DNA from: Demequina sp. NBRC 110054
Lineage (GTDB): Bacteria > Actinomycetota > Actinomycetes > Actinomycetales > Demequinaceae
DNA: 64,000 nucleotides
Direction: 5' to 3'
Assembly: GCF_002090115.1 (NCBI RefSeq)
Contig: NZ_BBRK01000004.1
Span: 558,001-622,000, forward strand
In this document: positions 8,172-17,214 of the stretch, piece by piece
How the letters are laid out: the number at the start of each line of letters is the position of its first letter
Position numbering within the stretch: the stretch's first letter is position 1
The notes under the pieces: generated by a model
Database searches by the model: none
What the model was told of the DNA's origin: nothing
The model's input: only the letters and a program-made list of their open reading frames with translations
Position numbers and translations under genes: made by a program

Positions 8172-10097
8172 ATGGACACCGCATCAGCACCCTTGGTCGC
8201 ACCCGCCGCCCGCGAGGCGAAGGCGCCCGATCTCACCCCGCTCGCCCTGAGCGCCGTCGAGCTTGACGGCTCGCGCGAGCTCGGCGCGTGGCAGCGTCTC
8301 AATCGCGAGGCGACGATCCCGCACGTCGTGGAGCGCCTCGAGACCTCCGGCGTCATGGACAACCTCCGTCGCGTCGTCGGCGAGTCCGACGCCGACTACC
8401 GGGGTTTCAACTTCGCGGACTCCGACCTCCACAAGACGCTCGAGGCGATCGCGTGGGAGGCCGCCCGCGTACCTGGCGACCAGCCCTGGGAGGAGTTCAC
8501 CCGCGACGCCATCGCGCTGCTGAACAAGGTCCAGGAGCCCAACGGCTACCTCTACTCGCACGTGCAGTCCGGCAAGTTCCAGGGCCCGTGGGAGGACATG
8601 CGCTGGGGCCACGAGCTGTACGTGCTCGGCCACCTCGTGCAGGCGGCCGTCGCCCGCTCGCGCGCGACCGGCAACGACGACCTTCTCGAGGTCGCCCGCC
8701 GCTTCGCCGACCTCGCGGTCGAGCTCTTCGGCCCCGACTGCGAGCGCCCGGACGGCTACGGCGGTCACCCGGAGATCGAGACCGCACTGGTCGAGCTCTA
8801 CCGCCACACCGGCGAGAAGAAGTACCTGGACGCCACGATCGCGATGCTCGAGCGCCGTGGGCACGGCGCGCTCGGCACGGGACCCTTCGAGTCCGCTTAT
8901 CACCAGGACCACCTGCCCATCCGCGAGGTGGACGAGGTCCTCGGCCACGCCGTGCGCCAGCTGTACCTGGCGGCCGGCATCGCCGACGTCGCCGCGGAGA
9001 CGGACGATGCGCAGCTCGCCGAGGTGCTCGACCGCATGTGGGACTCAGCGCACGGCACCAAGGAGTACATCACCGGCGGAATGGGCTCGCGCCACAAGGA
9101 CGAGTCCTTCGGCGACCCGTTCGAGCTCCCGCCGGACCGCTCGTACGCCGAGACCTGCGCCTCGATCAGCGCCCTCCACTGGAACTGGCGCATGCTGCTC
9201 GCCACGGGCCGCTCCAAGCATGCCGACGCGATGGAGCGCGCGCTGTACAACGGCATCGCGTCGTCCACCTCGCTCGACGGCACCCGCTTCCTGTACTCGA
9301 ACCCGCTCCAGCTGCGCAGCGACCACGACGGCTCGAGCGAGTACCAGCCGTCCGAGCGCCTCGACTGGTTCGCCTGTGCGTGCTGCCCTCCGAACCTCGC
9401 GCGGCTCGTCTCCTCGCTCGGCGCGTACGTCGCGTCCGGCACGGAGACCCAGGCCCGCATCCACCTGTACGCGCAGGGACAGATCCGCCTCGGCGCCACC
9501 ACGCTCACCGTCACCACGGACTACCCGTGGGACGGGCGCGTGACCGTCGAGGCCGCGGGCCCGCTCGAGACGCTGGCGCTGCGCGTCCCGGCCTGGTCTC
9601 ACGACGCGACGCTCAGCGTTGACGGCACCTCGGCGCCCGCATCCGCGGACGAGGACGGCTACGTCCGCGCCTCCGTGCACGACGGATCCACCGTGGTCCT
9701 TGACCTTCCCATGCCGGCCGAGCTGATGGTGCCGCACCCCCGCGTCGATGCCGTGCGCGGCTCGGTCGCGATCCAGCGCGGCCCCGTCGTGCACTGCATC
9801 GAGACGGCAGACGTGCCCGAGGGCGTCGTCCTCGAGGACGTCCGCATCGACGCGTCCGAGGCGCCGCGCGTGGGTCCCGCCCTCGACAGCATCCGGGCGG
9901 GCGCGACCGTGGTGGCGACGGGCGTGGTCCGCCCTGCGTCCGAGGCACCGCTCGGCACCTCGATGAGGCTCTCCGCGGCTCCTGCGGCGGACCCCGATCC
10001 GACACGGTTCGACCTGCGCGCGGTGCCCTATGCCCGCTGGGCGAACCGCGGCAAGGGCGCGATGCGAGTGTGGATCCCCGTCGACGAGGGCCGCTGA
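8172..10097 (+). CDS. GH127 beta-L-arabinofuranosidase
   Basis: A 641-aa family GH127 enzyme (HypBA1 type), which removes beta-linked L-arabinofuranose from small oligosaccharides such as those of hydroxyproline-rich plant glycoproteins. The unusual metal-thiolate active site is intact: Glu327 and Cys329 in YAETCAS, and Cys404-Cys405 in CACCPPNLARL, spaced like the zinc ligands and nucleophilic cysteine of HypBA1. An (alpha/alpha)6 barrel is followed by beta-sandwich domains. No signal peptide, so it is cytoplasmic. The ATG at 8172 has AAGGACG six bases upstream. Its stop codon overlaps the start of LacI-2 (TGATG), so regulator and enzyme are translationally coupled. Confidence 0.93.
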   Translation: MDTASAPLVAPAAREAKAPDLTPLALSAVELDGSRELGAWQRLNREATIPHVVERLETSGVMDNLRRVVGESDADYRGFNFADSDLHKTLEAIAWEAARVPGDQPWEEFTRDAIALLNKVQEPNGYLYSHVQSGKFQGPWEDMRWGHELYVLGHLVQAAVARSRATGNDDLLEVARRFADLAVELFGPDCERPDGYGGHPEIETALVELYRHTGEKKYLDATIAMLERRGHGALGTGPFESAYHQDHLPIREVDEVLGHAVRQLYLAAGIADVAAETDDAQLAEVLDRMWDSAHGTKEYITGGMGSRHKDESFGDPFELPPDRSYAETCASISALHWNWRMLLATGRSKHADAMERALYNGIASSTSLDGTRFLYSNPLQLRSDHDGSSEYQPSERLDWFACACCPPNLARLVSSLGAYVASGTETQARIHLYAQGQIRLGATTLTVTTDYPWDGRVTVEAAGPLETLALRVPAWSHDATLSVDGTSAPASADEDGYVRASVHDGSTVVLDLPMPAELMVPHPRVDAVRGSVAIQRGPVVHCIETADVPEGVVLEDVRIDASEAPRVGPALDSIRAGATVVATGVVRPASEAPLGTSMRLSAAPAADPDPTRFDLRAVPYARWANRGKGAMRVWIPVDEGR

Positions 10098-11122
10098 TGG
10101 CAGGCACGGGCAGCGGCGGCACCGTCACGATGAACGACGTGGCCCTCGAGGCCGGCGTGTCCATCAAGACGGTGTCGAACGTCGTCAACGACTACCCGCA
10201 CATCCGGCCGACCACGCGCGCCAAGGTGGAGGCGGCGATCGAGAAGCTCGGCTACCGCATGAACTTCTCTGCCCGCCACCTGCGCCAGGGCCGCACCGGG
10301 ATCATCGGCCTCGCGCTGCCCGAGCTCTCGCTGCCCTACTTCGCCGAGCTTGCCGACTCGGTGATCCGCGCCGCGGAGGCGCGCGGAGTCGTCGTGCTCA
10401 TCGAGCAGACGAGCGGGGGGCGCGACCGCGAGCTCGACGTCCTCACCTCGGACCGCCGCCAGCTCACCGACGGCCTGATCTTCTCGCCGCTCGAGCTCGG
10501 CCCGGAGGACGCCCAGGCACTCAAGGTCGACTACCCGCTCGTCGTGCTCGGCGAGCGCATCTTCGGCGGCGACTGGGACCACGTGACGATGAACAACGTC
10601 GACGCAGCCCGCGCGGCCACCCAGCACCTGATCGACCAAGGACGACGACGCATCGCAGTGATCGGCGCGCACCACGGCGAGTCCATGGGCTCCGCCGCGC
10701 TGCGCGTCCTCGGCTACCAGGCCGCGCTCGCCGCCAACGGCATCGCGCTCGACACTGACCTGATCGTCGAGGGCGGGCTGTGGCACCGCAGCACCGGTGC
10801 GGACGTCACCGCCTCCCTGCTCGACTCGGGCATCGAGGTGGACGCGATCTTCGGCCTCAACGACGCGATGGCGCTCGGTGCGCTCCGCACGCTTCACGCG
10901 CGCGGCGTCAAGGTCCCCGAGGAGATCGCGGTGATCGGCTTCGACGACATCGAGGAGTCAGAGTACTCGGCCCCGTCGCTGTCCTCCGTCGCCCCCGGTC
11001 GGGAGCAGATCGCGGAGACCGCGGTGGACCTGCTGCTCGCAAGGATCGCCGGAGACGATCAGCCGTTCCGCCGGGTGATCACCGACTACTCGGTCAAGGC
11101 GCGCGAGTCGACGCGCGCGTAG
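10097..11122 (+). CDS. LacI-family transcriptional regulator 2
   Basis: A 341-aa LacI/GalR regulator with helix-turn-helix VTMNDVALEAGVSIKTVSNV, hinge ARHLRQGRT and a sugar-binding core (NDAMALG, AVIGFDDI). The ATG at 10,097 shares a base with the GH127 stop codon and has GAGGG upstream; an earlier in-frame GTG at 10,070 lies inside GH127 and is less likely. Recognition-helix residues Ile-Lys and Asn are shared with LacI-4. It probably represses the GH127 promoter at 8125 and perhaps other class B sites. Effector unknown; an arabinose-containing oligosaccharide is plausible from context. Confidence 0.93.
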   Translation: MAGTGSGGTVTMNDVALEAGVSIKTVSNVVNDYPHIRPTTRAKVEAAIEKLGYRMNFSARHLRQGRTGIIGLALPELSLPYFAELADSVIRAAEARGVVVLIEQTSGGRDRELDVLTSDRRQLTDGLIFSPLELGPEDAQALKVDYPLVVLGERIFGGDWDHVTMNNVDAARAATQHLIDQGRRRIAVIGAHHGESMGSAALRVLGYQAALAANGIALDTDLIVEGGLWHRSTGADVTASLLDSGIEVDAIFGLNDAMALGALRTLHARGVKVPEEIAVIGFDDIEESEYSAPSLSSVAPGREQIAETAVDLLLARIAGDDQPFRRVITDYSVKARESTRA

Positions 11123-11157
11123 AACGGGGCCGGCAGGAGACCCCCGCCGCCCTCCTG

Positions 11158-11379
11158 TCAGCGTGAACGCGGATCCCGGAACGCCCGCGCGAGCGAGTAC
11201 AGCACCGCCGCTGAGCTCGCGAGCACGATGAGCGCGGTGCCCGCGCGGTCGACCAGGGTGGGCCCGCACATCGTCGCGCTGCCCGACGCGCATGAGGTCG
11301 TGGACTGCGCCAGGAACAGCGCGACGCCGAGGGCGAGCGCTCCGCACGCGGCCGCGATCCAACTCCATCGCACGTACAT
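11158..11379 (-). CDS. Small two-helix membrane protein, unknown
   Basis: A 73-residue protein starting MYVRWSWIAAACGAL. It has hydrophobic segments at about residues 5-24 and 44-62 and two cysteines (SCASG, MCGP) in the loop between them. The ATG at 11,379 has a strong AAGGAGAGCAG just upstream and is preferred over the longer in-frame ATG at 11,418. It is convergent with LacI-2 and downstream of the GH43-DUF624 operon, from which it is separated by 167 bp. No family recognised. Confidence 0.65.
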   Translation of the reverse strand: MYVRWSWIAAACGALALGVALFLAQSTTSCASGSATMCGPTLVDRAGTALIVLASSAAVLYSLARAFRDPRSR

Positions 11380-11546
11380 CTGCTCTCCTTCGGACCACTG
11401 CGTTCCACTATTTGACACTAATGGAAAGACCTTGGCAAGGGAAGGCCTTGTGCGGGATAAATGCGCAGGCAGATGGGGTCAGTCCTACGATCGGGGGCTG
11501 GGAGGGCCGAAGGTGGGCGCGGGCCAGCCTCTCGCCAGCACCGGCT

Positions 11547-12266
11547 CTACGCGGAGGCCGCGCGCGCGTCGATCCTGTCGAGCCAGCGGTCCACGAGGAG
11601 ACCGGTGAGGAGCAGGGGGATCGACAGCCCCGCGAGGATGAGCACCGGGAGGAACTTGATGCCGACCACGGTGAGCGCCACGGCCGTCAGGATGCAGCCG
11701 ACGGCGGTGAGCGGCGACAGCAGCGCCGAGACCGCCACGAAACGCAGGGACGGCCCGATGGGGTCGGTGTAGCGGCGAAGCACGTGAGGCGCGTACGCGA
11801 GGCACGCCACCGCGTAGCCGCCGACGGCGAGCACCGCACCGATGAGGATCGCACCGATGGATCCCGCCGAGTTCACGAGCAGGATCAGCACTTCGTACCA
11901 GGACATCGCGATCACGAGGATGAACGGCACCGTGACCGCGGCGGCGCGCCTGAACTGGGCGCGGTAGATGCCCCAGAAGTCCTTCCAGAGCTGGTCGGAC
12001 GGGTCCCCGTCGACGATGCGACGGAGCAGGGTGGAGCCGGCGACGGCGGCCGGGCCCAGGCCGAGAAGGCCCAGACCCAGCGCCGTGCCGAGGATCATGA
12101 GCAGCTGGATCACGACGAGCTGCGCGGCGACGCGCAGCCACACCATGATCCGGCCGGACCAGCCGGGGATCTCGGCCGCATCCGCCGGCGATCCTTCGAG
12201 CGGAGTGAGGCGCTGGCGCGCGCGCCGCTGCTCTCGGTTTCCTTGCTGATCCACGAGAGCCATCAT
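11547..12266 (-). CDS. DUF624 (YesL-like) membrane protein
   Basis: A 239-aa integral membrane protein with a basic N-terminus (about residues 8-25) and five or six hydrophobic segments. The pattern, including the central DLWKDFWGIYRAQFRRA-like block, fits DUF624/YesL proteins, which are recurrently encoded beside sugar ABC importers in Gram-positive bacteria. Function is not established; an accessory role in uptake or sensing is often supposed. Its ATGATG start overlaps the stop codon of the GH43 gene and AAGGTGGG lies upstream, so it is the coupled last gene of the importer 1 operon. Confidence 0.8.
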   Translation of the reverse strand: MMALVDQQGNREQRRARQRLTPLEGSPADAAEIPGWSGRIMVWLRVAAQLVVIQLLMILGTALGLGLLGLGPAAVAGSTLLRRIVDGDPSDQLWKDFWGIYRAQFRRAAAVTVPFILVIAMSWYEVLILLVNSAGSIGAILIGAVLAVGGYAVACLAYAPHVLRRYTDPIGPSLRFVAVSALLSPLTAVGCILTAVALTVVGIKFLPVLILAGLSIPLLLTGLLVDRWLDRIDARAASA

Positions 12267-13612
12267 CCCACCTTGGTGCCCGCGAGCGCCGTGCCCTTCG
12301 GCCCACGAGCGACGAAGCAGAGCGTGGCCTGCTGACGCACCGAGTCCCACGCGGGGAACACGACGGCGTCGACCGGGGAGTCCCCCGCACGCGTGAAACG
12401 GCCCCTGCCGTGGGCGACGAGGCCCTCGAGCATGTCGTCCGTCACTGTGACGCGGCGCGAGTCCTGGACGGTGTCCGACGGAAGCGACCAGTCCACGATC
12501 TCCCACTTGCCCCGCACTGCGGCGACGTCGGCGGGCCAGGTGGCCTCGTCGTCGTCCTCGTGCGCACCTGCCCAGGGCTGGATCGAGACGAGGGGCCAGC
12601 CCTCGTGCGTCCAGACGAGCCTGCGCGCCTGCACCTCATGCTGCGTGGGCGTCTCGGCGAAGCGAGTGTGGTGGACAAGGAGCTGGTGGCCCTCCTCGGT
12701 CAGCACCGAGGCGTGCCCCGGGGCCAGGATGCCGCACTCCGCGCCCTCGAGCCGATGGCTCGCGAGCACGTTGAGGCCCACTTCGAGCGGGTCGGCGTCG
12801 AGGTCGGTCAGCTCGCGACCGGCCGGGTCCACGTACGGGCCGTACAGGTCATCCGAGACCCCGACTCGCACGTGATACGTGTTCACGAGCGAGTCGTAGG
12901 AGACGATCAGGGCCCAGCCGCCACCCGGACGGGGGATGATGTACGGCCCCTCGATCGCCGTGTCGACGGACTTGGGACGACGAGCGATCAGGGTGCCGAA
13001 GTCGGCGGCGGGCTCGCCCGGCGCGGGCGCCGAGAGCGCGAAGCCCGTCACCGGGTCGATCTCGAGGATGTGCAGTCCGCCGAAGAAGGATCCGTAGACC
13101 ATGTGGTGGCGGTCGCCGTCGATGATCAGCTGCGCATCGATCGCGTTGTGCCCGTCGCGATCGTGCTGCGTCGCCACGACGATGCCTCGATCGGTCCAGG
13201 GGCCGGCGGGGTGCGACGCGACCGCGAGGCCGATCGCGCTGGTCCGCGAGCCGAAGGACGAGGCCGAGTAGTACATGCGCCACTCGGTCCCGGACGGGGT
13301 CTCGACCGGGACGACGTCGGGGGCCCAGAGGCCCTCGGCGCCCGCCCAGTCCTTGGCCGGCTCGGGCACTCCGTCGAGCGCACAGCCGACGAACTCCCAG
13401 GTCACCAGGTCGGTCGAGCGACGGATCTGCGCTCCGGAGTCCCGGAGCGGGCCGTCGGCGTCGGCGTCGGTGGAGAAGAGCCAGTACACACCGTCGGCAT
13501 CGCGCACAGCTGTCGGGTCGTGGGCGTTGCGCGCGCCCCACGTGGACGGTTCGGGCCGTGAAAGGCCCGCGGGCCCGGCGATCGCCGGGCCCGCAAGCTG
13601 GTCGTTCGTCAT
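12263..13612 (-). CDS. GH43 arabinanase/arabinosidase, cytoplasmic
   Basis: A 449-aa inverting family GH43 enzyme with a five-bladed propeller. The base is Asp32 (AHDPTAV), the pKa-tuning residue Asp159 (NAIDAQ) and the acid Glu221 (IEGPYI). The GHAS motif with a downstream His-His pair and the C-terminal beta domain of about 120 residues resemble endo-1,5-alpha-arabinanase-like GH43 members. No signal peptide, so it should act on imported arabino-oligosaccharides. It starts one base after the permease stop (TGACATG) and its stop overlaps DUF624, so it is tightly embedded in the importer 1 operon. Endo versus exo action cannot be decided by eye. Confidence 0.88.
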   Translation of the reverse strand: MTNDQLAGPAIAGPAGLSRPEPSTWGARNAHDPTAVRDADGVYWLFSTDADADGPLRDSGAQIRRSTDLVTWEFVGCALDGVPEPAKDWAGAEGLWAPDVVPVETPSGTEWRMYYSASSFGSRTSAIGLAVASHPAGPWTDRGIVVATQHDRDGHNAIDAQLIIDGDRHHMVYGSFFGGLHILEIDPVTGFALSAPAPGEPAADFGTLIARRPKSVDTAIEGPYIIPRPGGGWALIVSYDSLVNTYHVRVGVSDDLYGPYVDPAGRELTDLDADPLEVGLNVLASHRLEGAECGILAPGHASVLTEEGHQLLVHHTRFAETPTQHEVQARRLVWTHEGWPLVSIQPWAGAHEDDDEATWPADVAAVRGKWEIVDWSLPSDTVQDSRRVTVTDDMLEGLVAHGRGRFTRAGDSPVDAVVFPAWDSVRQQATLCFVARGPKGTALAGTKVG

Positions 13613-13613
13613 G

Positions 13614-14576
13614 TCAGGTCTTCGATCCGGTCAGAGCGATGGACTCGATGATCTGGCGCTGGAACACCAGGAACACGATGAGGATCGGGATCACCGAGAT
13701 GACCGACGCGCCCATGATGAGCGGGTAGTCGCGCTGCGTGGCGTACTGCACGTTCATGTTGGCGATCACGACCTGGAGCGTCTGCTTCTCGGGCGAGTTC
13801 AGGTAGATGATCGGCGCGAGGTAGTCGTTCCAGACGAACATGAACCACAGGATGAACTGCGCGGCGACGGCCGGGCGGATCAGCGGGAAGATCATCGTCC
13901 AGAAGATCTTCCAGTAGGACGCGCCATCGATCTTGGCGGCCTCGACGAGCGAGTCCGGCACGTTGTGCAGGTACTGGCGGAGGAAGAAGATCATGATGAC
14001 GTTGCCCAGGATCACGGGCACGATCAGCGGCAGCAGCGTGTCGACCCAGCCGAGCTTCGAGAAGAGCACGAACTGCGGGATCATCAGCGTCGGGAACGGG
14101 ACCATCATGCCGGACAGCAGCATGATGAAGATCACGTTCTTTCCGGGCAGCCGCATCTTCGCGAGGGCGAAGGCCGCGAGCGAGGAGAACACGGTGCCGA
14201 CCACGGTCACCGTGACGGCGACGATCAGCGAGTTCTTGATGCCGGACAGGACGTAGGTGTCGTCGAAGACGCGCACGTACGTGTCCCACACGAAGGGGTC
14301 CGGGATCCACTGCGGGGGCAGCGAGTACACCGCGTCCTTCGTCTTGAGCGACGTGGAGACCATCCAGACGAGGGGGGCCGCCATGACGACCGCGCCGAGC
14401 GACAGGATGATCGTCAGGATGAAGTTGACGACGGGGCTCTCCTGCGTCGCGCCGGACTTCCTGAAGAGGCCGCGCTTGAGCTTGGGCGCCGGGTTGTCGT
14501 CGGTGGTCCGGTCGGGTTCACCGGCGTGGGCGAGCGCGCCCGAGGCGACGGTGGCCGTGTTCGAGTTGAGGCTCAT
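13614..14576 (-). CDS. Sugar ABC transporter permease (MalG-like), importer 1
   Basis: A 320-aa CUT1-type permease. A polar N-terminus of about 50 residues precedes six membrane helices, with the cytoplasmic coupling motif EAAKIDGASYWKIFWTMIFP (EAA loop) near residue 220 for docking to an ATPase. The ATG at 14,576 was chosen because the conserved hydrophobic core begins soon after it and the sequence upstream belongs to the partner permease. Located 17 bp after that permease gene and one base before GH43. No ATPase gene is in this operon. Confidence 0.92.
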   Translation of the reverse strand: MSLNSNTATVASGALAHAGEPDRTTDDNPAPKLKRGLFRKSGATQESPVVNFILTIILSLGAVVMAAPLVWMVSTSLKTKDAVYSLPPQWIPDPFVWDTYVRVFDDTYVLSGIKNSLIVAVTVTVVGTVFSSLAAFALAKMRLPGKNVIFIMLLSGMMVPFPTLMIPQFVLFSKLGWVDTLLPLIVPVILGNVIMIFFLRQYLHNVPDSLVEAAKIDGASYWKIFWTMIFPLIRPAVAAQFILWFMFVWNDYLAPIIYLNSPEKQTLQVVIANMNVQYATQRDYPLIMGASVISVIPILIVFLVFQRQIIESIALTGSKT

Positions 14577-14593
14577 CGTGATTCTCCTTTGCC

Positions 14594-15553
14594 TCAGTCG
14601 ATCGAGAAGTCGTTGCGGGCGTTCATCCGGAACTGGATGGCCGTGACGATCAGGACGAGGATGCCGAGCACGAGCGCCATCGCGGTCGCGTAGCCCATGC
14701 TCAGGTTGCGGAACGCCTGGTTCCAGACGTACCAGACCAGCGAGGCCGTGCTGAAGGACGGACCACCGGTCGACGTCATGATGTTGATCTCGGTGAAGAT
14801 CATGGATCCACCGATGATGTTGGTCACGACGAGGAAGAAGGTGACGGGGCGCACCATGGGCCACGTGATCTTCGTGAAGCGCTTCCAGCTGTTCGCGCCG
14901 TCGAGAGCGGCGGCTTCGTAGAGCGAGCGCGGCACGGCCTGCACGGCCGCCAAGTAGAGGAGCATCGAGTAGCCGAGGCCCTTCCAGACGGTCATGATGA
15001 TGATCGCGGGCTTGGCCCACATCGGGTCGGCCAGCCAGTTGGGGCCGTCGATGCCGATGAGCGCGAGCGCCTGGTTCACGAGACCGAAGTCACCGTTGTA
15101 GGCCCACTGCCAGAGGATCGCGATCGCGGCGAGCGACGAGATGACCGGGATGTAGTACACGGTGCGGAAGAACGTGCGGCCGCGGATCTTGCGGCTAAGC
15201 GCGAGGGCGAGCAGCAGCGAGAGCGCGAGGCCGATCGGGATGCCGATCATGTAGAAGACGGTGTTGTACAGCGCCTGCCAGAAGTACTGGTCCTGCAGCA
15301 GCCTCGTGTAGTTGTCGAGGCCGATGAAGGTCATGTTGCCGATGCCGTTCCAGTTGGTGAACGACGCGTAGATCGAGAACGCCATCGGGAACAGGAGGAA
15401 GACCACCCAGCCGATGACTGGAGCCGCCATGAAGGCCGCGGCCCACCCGTACTCCTTGCGGTGAAGCTTCGCGTTGGCCTTGCGGGAGGCCTTCTGGTCC
15501 TCCTTGGTCCACACGCTGGCGCTGGTCTCCGCGGGGGGAGCTGAAGTCGACAT
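14594..15553 (-). CDS. Sugar ABC transporter permease (MalF-like), importer 1
   Basis: A 319-aa CUT1-type permease with six predicted helices and the EAA loop YEAAALDGANSWKRFTKITW. It forms the heterodimeric channel with the permease at 13,614-14,576. The hydrophilic, lysine-rich N-terminus is cytoplasmic. It follows the binding-protein gene by 75 bp, a gap that contains a strong hairpin. The sugar specificity cannot be read from the permease; the operon points to arabino-oligosaccharides. Confidence 0.93.
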   Translation of the reverse strand: MSTSAPPAETSASVWTKEDQKASRKANAKLHRKEYGWAAAFMAAPVIGWVVFLLFPMAFSIYASFTNWNGIGNMTFIGLDNYTRLLQDQYFWQALYNTVFYMIGIPIGLALSLLLALALSRKIRGRTFFRTVYYIPVISSLAAIAILWQWAYNGDFGLVNQALALIGIDGPNWLADPMWAKPAIIIMTVWKGLGYSMLLYLAAVQAVPRSLYEAAALDGANSWKRFTKITWPMVRPVTFFLVVTNIIGGSMIFTEINIMTSTGGPSFSTASLVWYVWNQAFRNLSMGYATAMALVLGILVLIVTAIQFRMNARNDFSID

Positions 15554-15579
15554 GATCCGTCCTTAACGTTCTCGCGAGT

Positions 15580-15611
15580 GTGGGGGCCGCCGCCGTGGCG
15601 GCGGCCCCCAC
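15580..15611 (-). terminator. Intercistronic hairpin between binding protein and permease, importer 1
   Basis: A 14-bp perfect GC stem (GTGGGGGCCGCCGC / GCGGCGGCCCCCAC) with a CGTG loop and no U-tract. In this position such hairpins usually attenuate or protect the upstream message, so binding protein is made in excess over permeases. Importer 2 has a counterpart at 24,032-24,066. Confidence 0.75.
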
Positions 15612-15628
15612 CTTCGCTTCAGTGCTGC

Positions 15629-17026
15629 TTAGCCCTGGGCCTTGGCGGCGTCAGCCGAGGTCCACGACTGGTCGAGGAGCTTCTGCATCTCCTCCTGCTT
15701 GCCGGCGAGGAACTCCTCAGCCGTCACGGAGCCGTTGTCCACGACGTTCTCGATGCCGATCCAGAAGTTGTCGTACCACTCCGGGGTGTAGGTGTACGTC
15801 GCGGGCAGCGGACGACCCTTCTCCATCGCGATGTCGAGGAAGATCTGCGAGTTCTCGGGCCAGCCGGTCTCGGTGGCGTCGGTCGTGATCCAGTCGCCCT
15901 CGGCGTAGTCGATGAGGTTCGGGATCTGGATCTGGCCGGCGGCCAGCGTCTTCTGAGCGTCGAGGTCGGTCGACAGGTACTCGGCAAGCTTCGCGGCGAG
16001 CTCGACGTTCTCCGAGTCGGCCGAGACACCGATGCCGAGCGAACCGAGCCAGGTCGACCAGTCGTCGCCCTCCTCAGCAACCGGGTAGGGGATCATGGCG
16101 TAGCCGAAGGTGTCGGGGTTCTCCTCCGCGACGGCGTTGTAGGTCGCGATGTCCCACGGGGCCACCGGGAAGAAGCCGATCTCACCGGCCATCCAGCGCT
16201 GGTAGGTGTCGAGCGTCTGCGCCTGCTCGACCGACGGGGTCACGCCCTCGACGAGGCCCAGGTCGGCGAACCACTGCAGCGCCTCGGCGAACTCAGGGGT
16301 GTCGACCGTGACCGTCTTCTTGTCCTCAGAGATCCAGTCCGCGCCGGCGCCCCAGATGAAGGCCTGCGAGTTCCAGGTGACGTTGAGGCCGGTGCCCCAG
16401 TGGTCAAGCTCGCCGTCGCCGTCCATGTCGACCGTGAGCGCCTTGGCCAGCTCGACGAACTCGTCGAAGGTCATGGGCTCGGACGGGTCCGGGTAGTCCA
16501 GGCCGAGCTCGTCGAACAGCACCGTGTTGTAGCCGAAGGCGAACGGGCCGACGTCCTTGGGCAGGGCGTAGAAGGGGTCGCCATCCTGGCCGCGCTCGCC
16601 GGTCTCGACGTTGAAGCGGTAGGCGTCGACACCGAAGTCCCACAGGTTGTCGACGACCGAGTCGTCGACGTACTCGGACAGATCAGCGAGGACGTCCGCG
16701 TAGACGTAGCCCATCATGTTGGCGGGGTCGACGTAGAAGACGTCGGGAACGTTGCCGCCGGCGATGGCCGCCTGAAGCTTGGTGCTGTACTGGTCGGCGT
16801 CGGTGATGATCATCTTCACCGTGGCGCCGGTCTCCTCCGTGAACGCCGTGATGGCGGTCTCGTAGGCAGCCTTGTCGTAGTCGCTTCCGCGGTACATGAA
16901 GGTGAGCTCGACACCCTCGCCGTCACCGACGACGGTGCCCTCGTCAGCGCCGCTGGAGCTGCAGGCCGTGAGAGCCAAGGCTCCCGCCATGGCCACGGCT
17001 CCCGCCGCTAGAACGTTCTTCCTCAT
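15629..17026 (-). CDS. Sugar ABC transporter substrate-binding lipoprotein, importer 1
   Basis: A 465-aa extracellular solute-binding protein (family 1, CUT1). The start MRKNVLAAGAVAMAGALALT leads to lipobox LTAC and a Ser/Gly linker, so the mature protein is lipid-anchored outside the membrane. The ATG at 17,026 has AGGGAGGAAAG upstream; the longer open frame to 17,197 crosses the operator and is not used. First gene of the operon: binding protein, two permeases, GH43, DUF624. The glycosidase partners suggest arabinose-containing oligosaccharides as ligands. Aspartate-rich stretches are normal for the family. Confidence 0.93.
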   Translation of the reverse strand: MRKNVLAAGAVAMAGALALTACSSSGADEGTVVGDGEGVELTFMYRGSDYDKAAYETAITAFTEETGATVKMIITDADQYSTKLQAAIAGGNVPDVFYVDPANMMGYVYADVLADLSEYVDDSVVDNLWDFGVDAYRFNVETGERGQDGDPFYALPKDVGPFAFGYNTVLFDELGLDYPDPSEPMTFDEFVELAKALTVDMDGDGELDHWGTGLNVTWNSQAFIWGAGADWISEDKKTVTVDTPEFAEALQWFADLGLVEGVTPSVEQAQTLDTYQRWMAGEIGFFPVAPWDIATYNAVAEENPDTFGYAMIPYPVAEEGDDWSTWLGSLGIGVSADSENVELAAKLAEYLSTDLDAQKTLAAGQIQIPNLIDYAEGDWITTDATETGWPENSQIFLDIAMEKGRPLPATYTYTPEWYDNFWIGIENVVDNGSVTAEEFLAGKQEEMQKLLDQSWTSADAAKAQG

Positions 17027-17172
17027 CTTCTTTCCTCCCTGATCATCATTGATAGGTAAGTGAGGTCCGGCCCGACCCTGGGAGCTGCATCTGCGATGCC
17101 GGTTCCGCTCCCGCGGGTCTTCTTTGACCTCTTGCTGGCCGTGCCGATGGGAATCACCGGCTTCCGGGTTAT

Positions 17173-17214
17173 TTACAACGATGGAACTGTGACACACCGC
17201 TGAGGCAAGGTCAA
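17173..17214 (-). promoter_or_regulatory. Promoter and LacI operator of importer 1 operon
   Basis: On the minus strand, TTGACC (17,214-17,209) and CACAGT (17,191-17,186) are separated by 17 bp. The class B operator TTACAACGATGGAA (plus strand 17,173-17,186) lies at the predicted transcription start. The -10 is weak, but operator-at-start geometry matches the GH27 promoter. Leader to the binding-protein ATG is about 150 nt. Confidence 0.55.
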
